Shown here piece by piece: positions 8,237 to 16,280 of a stretch of 64,000 nt of DNA. The stretch is from Haladaptatus caseinilyticus (GTDB lineage: Archaea; Halobacteriota; Halobacteria; Halobacteriales; Haladaptataceae). The notes beneath the pieces were generated by a model that saw nothing but the letters and a program-made list of their open reading frames with translations, did not search any database and had not been told where the DNA came from. The position numbers and the translations under genes are program-made. Location: positions 124,001 through 188,000 of the forward strand of contig NZ_CP111036.1 of the NCBI RefSeq assembly GCF_026248685.1, in the 5' to 3' direction. How positions within the stretch are numbered: position 1 is the first letter of the stretch; each line of letters starts with the position of its first letter.

Positions 8237-9787
8237 ATGAAACAGAACGAAACCTACGTCGGTTCCATCGATCAAGGGACGACTGGCACCCGGTTCATGG
8301 TATTCGACCACGGCGGGACAGTTGTGGCGAACGCGTACGAAAAGCACGAACAGATATATCCTGAGCCGGGATGGGTCGAACACGACCCGACCGAAATCTG
8401 GGAAAACACGAAATCGGTTATCCGATCCGCGCTCGCCGAAGCGGGAATCGAGGCCAGCCAACTCGCCGCTATCGGTGTCACCAACCAGCGTGAGACGACG
8501 CTGTTGTGGGATGCCGACACCGGAAAACCGGTCCACAACGCCATCGTCTGGCAGGACCGGCGGACGACCGACCGAATCGAACGGCTGGAAGACGACGGAC
8601 GAACCGACGACGTCCGTGCGAAAACGGGTCTCGAACCGGACGCGTACTTCTCGGCAACGAAGGCGGAGTGGTTGCTGGACAACGCCGAACCCATCAAGAC
8701 ACAGCGCGCTCGCCCTGCAGACCTGCGGGATCGAGCCGAAACCGGCGAAGTCCTGTTCGGAACCATCGACTCGTGGCTGATTTTCAACCTGACCGGGGAG
8801 CACATCACGGACGTGACGAACGCCTCGCGGACGATGCTGTTCGACATCCACGAGATGGAGTGGGATGACGACCTTTGCACCGAGTTTCGTGTTCCGAGAG
8901 AGATGCTCCCCGAGGTTCGCCCGTCCAGCGACCACGAAACGTACGGTTCGACCGACGCCGAAAGCTTCCTCGGAGCGGAAATCCCCGTCGCAGGCGCGCT
9001 CGGCGACCAGCAAGCTGCCCTGTTCGGACAGACCTGCTTCGACGCGGGCGACGCGAAGAACACGTACGGGACGGGAAGTTTCTTCCTGCTCAACACGGGT
9101 GAGGAAGCGGTCGAGAGCGAGCACGGCCTCCTGACGACGGTCGGTTTCCAGCGGTCCGGAGAGCCGGTTCAGTACGCCCTCGAAGGCTCCATCTTCGTTA
9201 CGGGCGCGGCGATCGAATGGCTCGTGGATATGGACCTCATCGACGATGCCATCGAGACGGAGAACCTCGCCCGAAGCGTCGATTCGACCGATGGGGTTTT
9301 CATGGTGCCAGCGTTCACCGGATTAGGTGCACCCCACTGGAATCAGCGCGCTCGCGGGACGCTCGTGGGAATGACCCGCGGAACCCGAAAGGAGCACGTC
9401 GTGCGAGCCACGCTCGAAAGCATCGCCTTCCAAACGCGTGACGTTGCGGAGGCGATGGAGGCCGACAGCGGCATCGAGGTCGAATCCCTGCGCGTGGACG
9501 GCGGTGCGGTGAAGAACAACTTCCTCTGTCAGCTCCAAGCCGACATCCTCGGCACGGATATCGTTCGCCCGGTCGTGGACGAGACAACCGCGCTCGGGTC
9601 GGCATACGCCGCCGGGCTCGCGGTTGGCTATTGGGAAACCGTGGACGAACTCCGAAACAACTGGCAGGTCGACCGCGAGTTCGAAACGGCGATGGAACTG
9701 AACGACGCCGAGGCCGACGAAAAGTACGGCCGCTGGCAGGACGCAGTCGAACGGTCGCTCGATTGGGCACAGAAAGGGAGCGACTGA
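8237..9787 (+). CDS. glpK: Glycerol kinase
   Basis: Phosphorylates glycerol to sn-glycerol-3-phosphate with ATP, the committed step feeding GlpABC. The product of 516 residues is a full FGGY kinase: N-terminal phosphate loop SIDQGTTGTRFMVFD, the substrate-site WVEHDP, the family signature beginning GTGSFFLLNTG, and the C-terminal adenosine-site segment DGGAVKNNFLCQLQADILG. The start is fixed by a good Shine-Dalgarno site. It is followed one base after its stop by the GlpX-type membrane gene, so the two form an operon. Compared with the compact gpd-glpK operon described in Haloferax, the dehydrogenase genes here are separated and inverted. Confidence 0.97.
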   Translation: MKQNETYVGSIDQGTTGTRFMVFDHGGTVVANAYEKHEQIYPEPGWVEHDPTEIWENTKSVIRSALAEAGIEASQLAAIGVTNQRETTLLWDADTGKPVHNAIVWQDRRTTDRIERLEDDGRTDDVRAKTGLEPDAYFSATKAEWLLDNAEPIKTQRARPADLRDRAETGEVLFGTIDSWLIFNLTGEHITDVTNASRTMLFDIHEMEWDDDLCTEFRVPREMLPEVRPSSDHETYGSTDAESFLGAEIPVAGALGDQQAALFGQTCFDAGDAKNTYGTGSFFLLNTGEEAVESEHGLLTTVGFQRSGEPVQYALEGSIFVTGAAIEWLVDMDLIDDAIETENLARSVDSTDGVFMVPAFTGLGAPHWNQRARGTLVGMTRGTRKEHVVRATLESIAFQTRDVAEAMEADSGIEVESLRVDGGAVKNNFLCQLQADILGTDIVRPVVDETTALGSAYAAGLAVGYWETVDELRNNWQVDREFETAMELNDAEADEKYGRWQDAVERSLDWAQKGSD

Positions 9788-9788
9788 G

Positions 9789-10877
9789 ATGGTGGACGTA
9801 TCGTCACTGTTCTCCACTCTGTTCGCCGTCGAGATGCTCATCGCGGCGTTCGCCGGTGGCGCCTTCGGTGCCGCCATCGGGGCGCTCCCAGCGTTCATCT
9901 TCACCGGCTTCATGGTCATCGCGGGCGAAGCCGCGAACCTCGCAGGTGAGGCGGTCGCCGAGGCCGGTGGCGTTTCCGCGAACCAACTCGATGCCGTCGG
10001 CATCACAGGGTCGATCGCTTTCGGCCCGGTGTTTTCTCCCGCGATCAGTTTCGCTGGCGGTGCGGCCGCCGCCGCGTACGCCGCGAAACGAGGGTACATG
10101 GAAACCGGCTTCGACTTCCACGAGGCGAAAAACATCGCGTTCGCACAGGGGACCAAACCGGACGTGCTCGCGGTCGGCGGCTTGTTCGGTATTCTCGGCT
10201 ACTGGTTGACCGAACTGTCAGTCGCTTTCGCCATGCCGTACGACCCCATCGCGATGGGTGTCGTCCTTTCGGCACTCCTCCACCGATTGGTCTTCGGCTA
10301 CGACCTCATCGGCGGCGCGAATCGTGGACTGCTGAACATGAAACCGTTCGAGTCGGAGGAGCGGCGCGTCATCGGCGACGCAGCCACCGACGGCGGTACC
10401 GCACGTGGCCGATTCATCGTCGAACCGTGGCTTCCACACCAGTACAGATGGGCGAACGTCGCGACCATCGGTCTGGTCGTCGGCGTTCTCGCGGCGTACA
10501 TCGCCTACGAGACCGGAAGCCCGTTCCTCGCCTTCGGTATCAGCGCGGCCAGTCTCGTGTTCTTGAACTGCGGCGTCGAGAAAATCCCGGTTACACACCA
10601 CATGAGTCTTCCTGCCAGCACCGCTGCCCTCGCGTTGGCCCCGGTCGGCGGGGAGATCACCTCCGTGTCGATGGTTACCGTGCTCGCAGTCGGTGCCGTG
10701 TTCGGGATGATTAGTGCCCTGTTCGGGGAAACGTTCCAGCGGGTTTTCTACGCCCACGCCGACACGCACATCGACCCGCCCGCTGCCGCGATCGTCTTCG
10801 GAACCCTCCTCATCGCCGTATTGGCAATCCTCGGCGTGTTCCCGCAGAGTTCGTGGGTCGCAACGCTCGGACTGTAG
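9789..10877 (+). CDS. GlpX-type haloarchaeal membrane protein linked to glycerol kinase
   Basis: This 362-residue polytopic membrane protein has about nine to ten hydrophobic segments, many rich in Gly and Ala (AAFAGGAFGAAIGALPAFIF; ISFAGGAAAAAYAAK). It starts one base after glpK. A membrane protein in this position in Haloferax volcanii has been called GlpX and proposed as a glycerol transporter or channel; it is unrelated to the bacterial fructose bisphosphatase of that name. It shows no aquaporin NPA motif. A transport role is inferred from context. The symbol is withheld to avoid confusion with the enzyme. Confidence 0.82.
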   Translation: MVDVSSLFSTLFAVEMLIAAFAGGAFGAAIGALPAFIFTGFMVIAGEAANLAGEAVAEAGGVSANQLDAVGITGSIAFGPVFSPAISFAGGAAAAAYAAKRGYMETGFDFHEAKNIAFAQGTKPDVLAVGGLFGILGYWLTELSVAFAMPYDPIAMGVVLSALLHRLVFGYDLIGGANRGLLNMKPFESEERRVIGDAATDGGTARGRFIVEPWLPHQYRWANVATIGLVVGVLAAYIAYETGSPFLAFGISAASLVFLNCGVEKIPVTHHMSLPASTAALALAPVGGEITSVSMVTVLAVGAVFGMISALFGETFQRVFYAHADTHIDPPAAAIVFGTLLIAVLAILGVFPQSSWVATLGL

Positions 10878-11018
10878 CGCGACGACCACTGTTTTTCGCA
10901 CACTCCGGCGTGAACACCGAGCCAGCGAAACAATCACATGAGCGGTTTCTAAACCGTCCAACGATGACTCGGACCGACGATAGACCGCAACGACTGCTGG
11001 CAGCGCTGGAGATGGCTG

Positions 11019-11334
11019 GTGCGTGACACCGACCGAATCGCGTTCGTTTGCGTGCAGAACGCGGGTCGAAGCCGACGCACGGTCGTCCGACGTCGAAGTC
11101 CTGACGGGAGGCACTCATCCAGCGGACGACGTCCACGATATCGTCGTCGAGGCGGTGGCAGAAATCGGAATCGACGTGGGGGGTCAAACGCCCCGAGAGA
11201 TCACGACTAACGAACTGGTTTCGTGCGACTACGTCGCCACGATGGGCCGTTCGACGTTGGACCTGAGCGAAGCGGAGAAACCGGTGAACGTCCGCGACCT
11301 GTTCGACGAAGTCGAGTCGGAGCAGCGGGACTAA
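11019..11334 (+). pseudogene. Decayed low-molecular-weight phosphatase / arsenate-reductase-like gene
   Basis: A GTG at 11019 opens a frame reading DRIAFVCVQNAGRS, the C-x5-R phosphate loop of low-molecular-weight tyrosine phosphatases. Just after it the family sequence moves to another frame, which reads VEVLTGGTHPADDVHDIVVE and continues to CDYVATMGRSTLDL. Compared with intact haloarchaeal relatives as I remember them, roughly 15 residues are missing at the frame change. A further 25 or so are missing between VNVRD and LFDEVE near the end. The gene is thus frameshifted and probably internally deleted twice. The 103-residue second-frame ORF (11023-11334) may be called as a gene but lacks the catalytic loop. 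Confidence 0.7.
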
Positions 11335-11358
11335 GTGTTAGACGAGCGAAGTTCCCTC

Positions 11359-12036
11359 ATGGTTCCGCCGCTCGTCCTCGACATCGACGGCACGATGACC
11401 CGGCCAGACGACTCCATCGATCCGCGATTTTTCGACCTGCTTCCCGACTGGGAGGCCCCGATCGTTGTCGCGACCGGGAAGGCGTTTCCCTACCCAGTTG
11501 CGCTCTGTCACTTCCTGCAGATACCACAATACGTCATCGCCGAAAACGGCGGTATCGTCCTCGTGGAGGACGAAATAACGCGAAACGGCGACGGCGAAGC
11601 CGCTTTCCACGTCGCCGAGGAGTACGTCGCGGATGGCTACGAACTCGGGTGGGGCGAGAGCGACCTGACCAATCGCTGGCGTGAGACGGAAATCGCGGTT
11701 CAACGCGACCAACCACTCGGACCGCTTTCCGAACTCGCCAGCGAACACGGGTTGGAAGTCGTCGACACCGGCTTCGCGTACCACGTCAAATCCTCCGGCG
11801 TGAGCAAGGGACAGGGATTGAAAGCCGTCGCCACTCTACTCGACCGCGACCCGGCCGAGTTCGTCGCCATCGGCGATTCGGAAAACGATGTTTCGACCTT
11901 CGGTGTCGTCCGCGAGAGCTACGCGGTTGCGAACGCCGACGAGAAGGCGAAACGAGCCGCCGAGACGGTGGTCGAGGAGTCGTACTCCGAAGGGACGATT
12001 TCGGTACTGGAAGAACTCCGAAGCGGTTTCGATTGA
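11359..12036 (+). CDS. Archaeal phosphoglycolate phosphatase (HAD superfamily)
   Basis: The HAD motif I is PLVLDIDGTMT at the N-terminus, and motif IV is the AIGDSENDVSTF segment near residue 180. A C2-type cap domain lies between. Length (225 residues) and order match the archaeal phosphoglycolate phosphatase family, which hydrolyses 2-phosphoglycolate to glycolate and depends on Mg2+. I chose ATG 11359 because the conserved part begins at once after it; a GTG at 11335 would add eight residues. It starts 24 bases after the decayed phosphatase on the same strand. Confidence 0.88.
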   Translation: MVPPLVLDIDGTMTRPDDSIDPRFFDLLPDWEAPIVVATGKAFPYPVALCHFLQIPQYVIAENGGIVLVEDEITRNGDGEAAFHVAEEYVADGYELGWGESDLTNRWRETEIAVQRDQPLGPLSELASEHGLEVVDTGFAYHVKSSGVSKGQGLKAVATLLDRDPAEFVAIGDSENDVSTFGVVRESYAVANADEKAKRAAETVVEESYSEGTISVLEELRSGFD

Positions 12037-12137
12037 GACCTCGTGGGAAAGTGAGACGTTCGCGGCCGCGACCCTCTCGTTTCCACGATTACATGGACGG
12101 TGGTATTGGACTCGCGACGCAGCAGTAAGACGAAACC

Positions 12138-12278
12138 TTACGGACGTTCGGTTACTTCGTTTCCGTTCCGTCGCCGTTCCCGAACCAGTGCGACCGTTCC
12201 GACTGCCAACACACCGAGCGCTAACACCCACGGACCCGTCTGTCGGGTGCCCCGTCGAACGTCGTTTTCCTCGTTCAT
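12138..12278 (-). CDS. 46-residue single-pass membrane protein downstream of cutA
   Basis: It begins MNEENDVRRG and has one transmembrane helix (PWVLALGVLAVGTVALV) followed by a charged tail with three Arg. Its ATG overlaps the cutA stop by four bases (ATGA), so it is almost certainly co-translated with cutA. The ORF is open further upstream to 12401, but that part is antisense-like and Arg-rich. No function is known. It may anchor or partner CutA, which is only an inference from coupling. Confidence 0.65.
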   Translation of the reverse strand: MNEENDVRRGTRQTGPWVLALGVLAVGTVALVRERRRNGNEVTERP

Positions 12279-12580
12279 CCGTCCACCTCCTCGCGAATCC
12301 ACGTCGCGAACGGATCCGTCATCGCCGATTCGTCGAATCGCTCGATACAGGGGACGTCGTATGGATGTTCGTCTTCGACTCGTGCGACCAGCGCTTCCCA
12401 CGCCGCTTCGGTCGTCTTCGCTAACAGGACGACTTCCTCGTCGTGGACGACCTCCCCTTCCCAGCGGTATACCGAGGTACAGGGAAATCGGTTTACGCAG
12501 GCCGCCAGTCGCTCCTCGACTAACAGCTCGGCGAGCCTTTTCGCGCCGTTATTCGGCGCGGTGATATACGCGGTCGGCAT
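12275..12580 (-). CDS. cutA: Divalent-cation tolerance protein CutA
   Basis: This is a 101-residue ferredoxin-like fold protein with family marks AAPN-type start (MPTAYITAPN), LAACVNRFPCTSVYRWEGE and HPYDVPCI. CutA1 forms very stable trimers; it was named for copper tolerance in Escherichia coli but its true role is unclear. I placed the start at MPTAYIT, the usual family start; the longer ORF to 12649 adds a low-complexity stretch that overlaps the HEWD gene. It is the middle gene of a tight three-gene operon. Confidence 0.9.
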   Translation of the reverse strand: MPTAYITAPNNGAKRLAELLVEERLAACVNRFPCTSVYRWEGEVVHDEEVVLLAKTTEAAWEALVARVEDEHPYDVPCIERFDESAMTDPFATWIREEVDG

Positions 12581-12581
12581 C

Positions 12582-12746
12582 TCACTCCGCGATGGGGTTG
12601 TGGCGTCCGTTGATGTCCCATTCGTGGAGGCAGAACGGTCGCCCTTCACTGCCCGTAATCGTCCAGTTGTGGCTCGACTCGTTCCACTCGTCTTCGCGTC
12701 CGCACCGCGTGCACTGTCGTCTGTCGGGCCGGTTGAGTTCCGCCAT
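12582..12746 (-). CDS. HEWD-family small protein
   Basis: The product of about 54 residues contains CTRCGRED, a later Cys, and the sequence FCLHEWDINGRHNP that gives the HEWD family its name. The CxxC plus downstream Cys/His suggest metal binding. The family is found in haloarchaea and its function is unknown. I start at MAELNRPDRR; a Met seven codons earlier is also possible. It ends one base before the cutA start, so it leads the HEWD-cutA-membrane operon. Confidence 0.8.
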   Translation of the reverse strand: MAELNRPDRRQCTRCGREDEWNESSHNWTITGSEGRPFCLHEWDINGRHNPIAE

Positions 12747-12832
12747 CGAAGTGAACTGATGCATCACACACTGTAAACGGTTGTGGTCAAGCGAATGCTT
12801 ACCGCCGAGGTCGCCCCACCTCCGGATTCAGT

Positions 12833-14569
12833 TCACGGCCGTCGGTCGATAGTCACGTCGGTGTACTTATGCTTCGCGAACCCTGCCGCACCGGTCTTCG
12901 GGATGTTCACCCATTGGTAGTAGAACCCCTCGCCAACGGGGTAGAACGTCGGAATCAGTGCCACGTCTTCCCAGTTCGCTTCCTCCATTTCGATGTACGC
13001 CTCGTGGCGCGCTTTTGCATCCGCTTCGCTCGACGAACGATGGTCGAGAACCCGATTCCACGCTCGTTTCGCCCGATTCGCCGCCGCGGTGTCCTCCCAG
13101 AACAGGAACGAGTCGGTCGTGTTTCTCGGGGCGAGCAGTTTGAGGAACGTCTCCGGTGACGGATAGTCCATCACCCATCCGTAGGAGAACGCTTCGAGCG
13201 TACCGTTTCGTCCGCGTTCGGCCAGCGTGGGGAACGATGCCTGCTCGATTTCGAGGTCGATATACACCGCCCGAAGCTTGTCTTGGAGCAACTTCGCGGT
13301 CTGGGACCACGACGAGGACTGATAGGTCGTGATGGTGAATCGCTCCCGATCGTCCGAACCGTAGCCTGCACGTTCCATTACCGCCCGAGCCTCGTCGAGT
13401 TTCGATTCGTCCCGCCCGTACGGATACGACGTTGCGTGTTCCATGGCCGACTCGACCCCACCGGGGAAGATGCTCGGCGGCGTGAGATGGACGGCCGATT
13501 CGCCCCTGTCTTTTCGGACATCCTCGACTTCCTGTTCCTGATTCATCACGTGCGCGACCGCTTTCCGGACGGGTTTCGGAACGCGCTGCGTGTTGAACCC
13601 GATGTAGTACGTCGTCGCGAGCGGAACTTGGACGTAGCGAACGGTTCGGCCGTTTTCCGGCAACGGTCCATAGGTCCCGATTTTCCGACCCTGTTCGTCG
13701 ATCGTTTCGATGGTCACTTTCGCCGGGTCGAACTTCGAGTTTGGCACCCAGAACGCGTCCGCATTCTCGTTCGTAGCGTAGGTGTACCCTGCCGTGGGGT
13801 TGCTCATCACGTGCCAATGTATTCCGTCGACGTGTGGTCCGTCACCGTGATAATCGTCACGTGCAGTCACCGCGTATTCGGCGTCGGACTGCCAGTAATC
13901 GAACGTAAACGCACCTGCCCCGACTGGCGTTTCAGTTGCGAACTCCTTCCGGGGCATCCGCCCATCGTAGCCCGGAACGTCGCCGACGATTCCCTCGGGA
14001 ACGATAGCCAGCGACGGGAGCGCCAGCACATCGAGCGTCGCGTAAAATGGCGACTCGAGTCGGAGTTCGACCGTCTTTCGGTCCATGGCTTCGACCCCGA
14101 GCGTTCCGGGGACATATTCGTCGCCCTTCCGCTCGTGTTCGACGCCGAGATGGTCGAACAGTAACGACGCGTGTGTCGAGTGTGGCGAGACGGCGACGCG
14201 CTCGAACGAATAGACGACGTCGCTCGCGGACAACGTCGAACCATCGTTGAACGTGACGTCGTCTTTCAGCGTGAAGGTGTACGTTCGCTCGTCGTCGGAA
14301 ACGGTCACGTCATCGGCGAGGAGAAGCTCCGGCTCCGGATTCCCTTTCGGATACTGAAGCAACCCATCGAACAGTTGCGTGATGACGCGATAGGATGCGC
14401 CATCGTTCGCGGCAACGGGGTCGAGCGTCCGAATCGGGCTTCCGATCATTCGAAACGTTCGTTCGGAGTCGTTGCCTTCCACGGATGCACCGAGACAGCC
14501 CGCCATTGCACCGCCAGCGACACCGCAAACCGTCCCGATGAACGCTCGTCGCGTACCTGCTCCCTTCAT
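12833..14569 (-). CDS. Oligopeptide/dipeptide ABC transporter substrate-binding lipoprotein (orphan)
   Basis: An SBP_bac_5 family binding protein of 578 residues. The N-terminus has a Tat motif (TRRAFIGT) and a hydrophobic run ending in lipobox AGC, so it should be exported folded and lipid-anchored. Family marks include FRMIGSPIRTLDPVAAND, the segment YTFTLKDDVTFNDGST and ASDVVYSFERV, and a C-terminal YPSPETFLKLL. It would bind a peptide or similar ligand and hand it to an ABC permease. No permease or ATPase gene lies within the window, so it either serves a transporter encoded elsewhere or acts as a sensor partner. Confidence 0.92.
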   Translation of the reverse strand: MKGAGTRRAFIGTVCGVAGGAMAGCLGASVEGNDSERTFRMIGSPIRTLDPVAANDGASYRVITQLFDGLLQYPKGNPEPELLLADDVTVSDDERTYTFTLKDDVTFNDGSTLSASDVVYSFERVAVSPHSTHASLLFDHLGVEHERKGDEYVPGTLGVEAMDRKTVELRLESPFYATLDVLALPSLAIVPEGIVGDVPGYDGRMPRKEFATETPVGAGAFTFDYWQSDAEYAVTARDDYHGDGPHVDGIHWHVMSNPTAGYTYATNENADAFWVPNSKFDPAKVTIETIDEQGRKIGTYGPLPENGRTVRYVQVPLATTYYIGFNTQRVPKPVRKAVAHVMNQEQEVEDVRKDRGESAVHLTPPSIFPGGVESAMEHATSYPYGRDESKLDEARAVMERAGYGSDDRERFTITTYQSSSWSQTAKLLQDKLRAVYIDLEIEQASFPTLAERGRNGTLEAFSYGWVMDYPSPETFLKLLAPRNTTDSFLFWEDTAAANRAKRAWNRVLDHRSSSEADAKARHEAYIEMEEANWEDVALIPTFYPVGEGFYYQWVNIPKTGAAGFAKHKYTDVTIDRRP

Positions 14570-14775
14570 TGTGGCCTCCGGATGGGGGGGTGGGTCGGGA
14601 CGAATTCACCAGTTGCGGGTTGCAGGGTGGACACGATTTCGTATATGCAGAACGGGGTTAAATGTGTCACTAAGTGATTTTAGTATGTCAATTTCAGCCA
14701 CAGTCGAAATACTCGATGAACGAAGTCCCAGTCGAACAACAGAGCCTATTTCCTCTGGCGTCGAACGTTCACGGG

Positions 14776-15357
14776 ATGCTCGGAAGACGCACGCTTCTCC
14801 GGGCGATGGGTGGGTCCGGCGTCGCCACGTTGGGGAGTCGAAGGAGACGGATGCAAACGGCGGAGCAAACACGAGGGGGGAAAACGATGGCTACGTTCAG
14901 CACACCAGCGTTCGAGGACGGGAACCGGATTCCGAGGGAGTTCACCTGCGAGGGGCAAAACGCGTCGCCACCGCTCGAAATCGAGTCGGTACCGGACGAC
15001 GTGACGTCGCTCGCGATCATCGTAGACGACCCGGATGCGCCAAGCGGGACGTTTACTCACTGGCTCATCTGGGACGTTCCGCCGGATACGACGCGGATAC
15101 CGAAGGACGTTCCACAGATGGAGGTCATCTCCGACCTTGGCGGAGCGAAGCAGGGCGAAAACAGTGCCGAAGAACTCGGCTACATGGGCCCGTGTCCTCC
15201 GATAGGGGATGGACCACACACGTACCGGTTTACGCTCTATCTGCTCGAACAACAACCACGGCTCGGGGCGGGTGCGACCAAAGATGCCCTGCTGGATGCG
15301 ATGGGTGGGATTCGGCTCGATCAACGTCAGTTTACGGGGAAGTTCGGGCGAGGGTAA
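14776..15357 (+). CDS. PEBP / YbhB-YbcL family protein with a disrupted Tat-lipoprotein signal
   Basis: From ATG 14887 the product is a complete phosphatidylethanolamine-binding (Raf-kinase-inhibitor-like) domain of 156 residues, with the marks IIVDDPDAPSGTFTHWLIWD and GPCPPIGDGPHTYRFTLYLL. Upstream in the same frame is MLGRRTLLRAMGGSGVATLG, a clear Tat signal, but then an Arg-rich run instead of a lipobox Cys. In another frame the same DNA reads ESKETDANGGANTRGEN, a normal lipoprotein linker. The simplest reading is two compensating indels. The protein may now start at 14887 and stay in the cytoplasm. The ligand is unknown. Confidence 0.85.
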   Translation: MLGRRTLLRAMGGSGVATLGSRRRRMQTAEQTRGGKTMATFSTPAFEDGNRIPREFTCEGQNASPPLEIESVPDDVTSLAIIVDDPDAPSGTFTHWLIWDVPPDTTRIPKDVPQMEVISDLGGAKQGENSAEELGYMGPCPPIGDGPHTYRFTLYLLEQQPRLGAGATKDALLDAMGGIRLDQRQFTGKFGRG

Positions 15358-15644
15358 GTCGGAAACCCGCCCGTTGATTCGGTGCCGCATGTAGTTTTCT
15401 CACTGATTCGTTCCACCTCTGAGTGACTCGCGTGAACGAAATACATGTCCAGCAGTTCGGTGTCGCCGTTATCCTGGCTGAGGGTTTCGTTCCGGTCGTC
15501 GAGGCAACGGGGGCAGGATGACAGACCGTTATCCCCCGATACTGGAACGTTCTTCTCGGTCGCTGAATCAGCCTCCTCGCCGTTTTCGAAGGGTTCTCGG
15601 AGAGTCCGTTCCCTCGGAGGTGCGTCGAGCGGACGGGGACCCAA
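15327..15644 (-). CDS. Uncertain acidic small ORF, possible gene or gene remnant
   Basis: This strand has haloarchaeal codon use and an acidic product, including the segment SCPRCLDDRNETLSQDNGDT. The opposite strand reads as a Ser/Arg-rich shadow, which argues that the minus strand is or was coding. The only starts are a TTG at 15644 and an internal Met at DMYFVH, and the 3' end overlaps the PEBP gene by 31 bases. It has one CxxC pair and a further Cys. I do not recognise the family. It may be a remnant that lost its start. Confidence 0.38.
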   Translation of the reverse strand: MGPRPLDAPPRERTLREPFENGEEADSATEKNVPVSGDNGLSSCPRCLDDRNETLSQDNGDTELLDMYFVHASHSEVERISEKTTCGTESTGGFPTYPRPNFPVN

Positions 15645-15678
15645 AACCGACTTGGAATTCCAGTGACAAAGCGAAACG

Positions 15679-16194
15679 ATGCCCGAAATCAGCGTGAGCG
15701 TCGAGGATAGCGCGGATACCGACGCAGTCCGCGATGTCGTTACCGCTGCGTTCGGTCGAAATGACGAGGCCGAGCTCGTCGACGCACTCCGCGAATCACC
15801 CGCCTACTGCTCGAATCCATCGCTCGTTGCGCATCTCACCGGCGATATCGTCGGCTACGTCATGTTCGCTGAAGTCACACTGGACGAAGCCCCCGAAAAG
15901 GAGGCGCTCGTCCTCGCTCCACTCGCGGTTGACCCCGACCATCAACGTATGGGCGTCGGAACCCGACTCGTCCACGTCGGTCTGGAAAAAGCACGAGAGG
16001 CAGGCTACGAACTCGTCTTTCTCCACGGCGACCCCGACTACTACGAACGATTCGGATTCACGTCGGCCGTCGATGCTGAATTCGAGAACCCGTTCGATAT
16101 GCCCGACGAAAGCTTTCAGGTATGTGACCTCACGGAAGGGACGCTGGACGATGTTGCCGGAACGCTCACCTATCCGGCCCCGTTTCGAGCGTGA
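15679..16194 (+). CDS. GNAT-family N-acetyltransferase
   Basis: An acetyltransferase of 171 residues in the COG3153 style. The acetyl-CoA loop is in DPDHQRMGVGTRLVHVGLEK, followed by FLHGDPDYYERFGF, typical of this subgroup. The beta strand AALVLAPLAV-like segment precedes it (KEALVLAPLAVDPDHQ). The substrate is unknown. It stands alone, with the EthD-like gene 87 bases downstream on the same strand. Confidence 0.9.
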   Translation: MPEISVSVEDSADTDAVRDVVTAAFGRNDEAELVDALRESPAYCSNPSLVAHLTGDIVGYVMFAEVTLDEAPEKEALVLAPLAVDPDHQRMGVGTRLVHVGLEKAREAGYELVFLHGDPDYYERFGFTSAVDAEFENPFDMPDESFQVCDLTEGTLDDVAGTLTYPAPFRA

Positions 16195-16280
16195 ACGGGT
16201 ATCGAATACCACCTCATAACGGAAACCGTCGCGCCACAGTCGATACAACAAAGTCGGCGGGGGACGCGGGTTCAGGTGCT

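Noticed and set aside
10964-11026. 20-codon ORF just before the decayed phosphatase
   Set aside because: Too short to support; could be a leader or chance.
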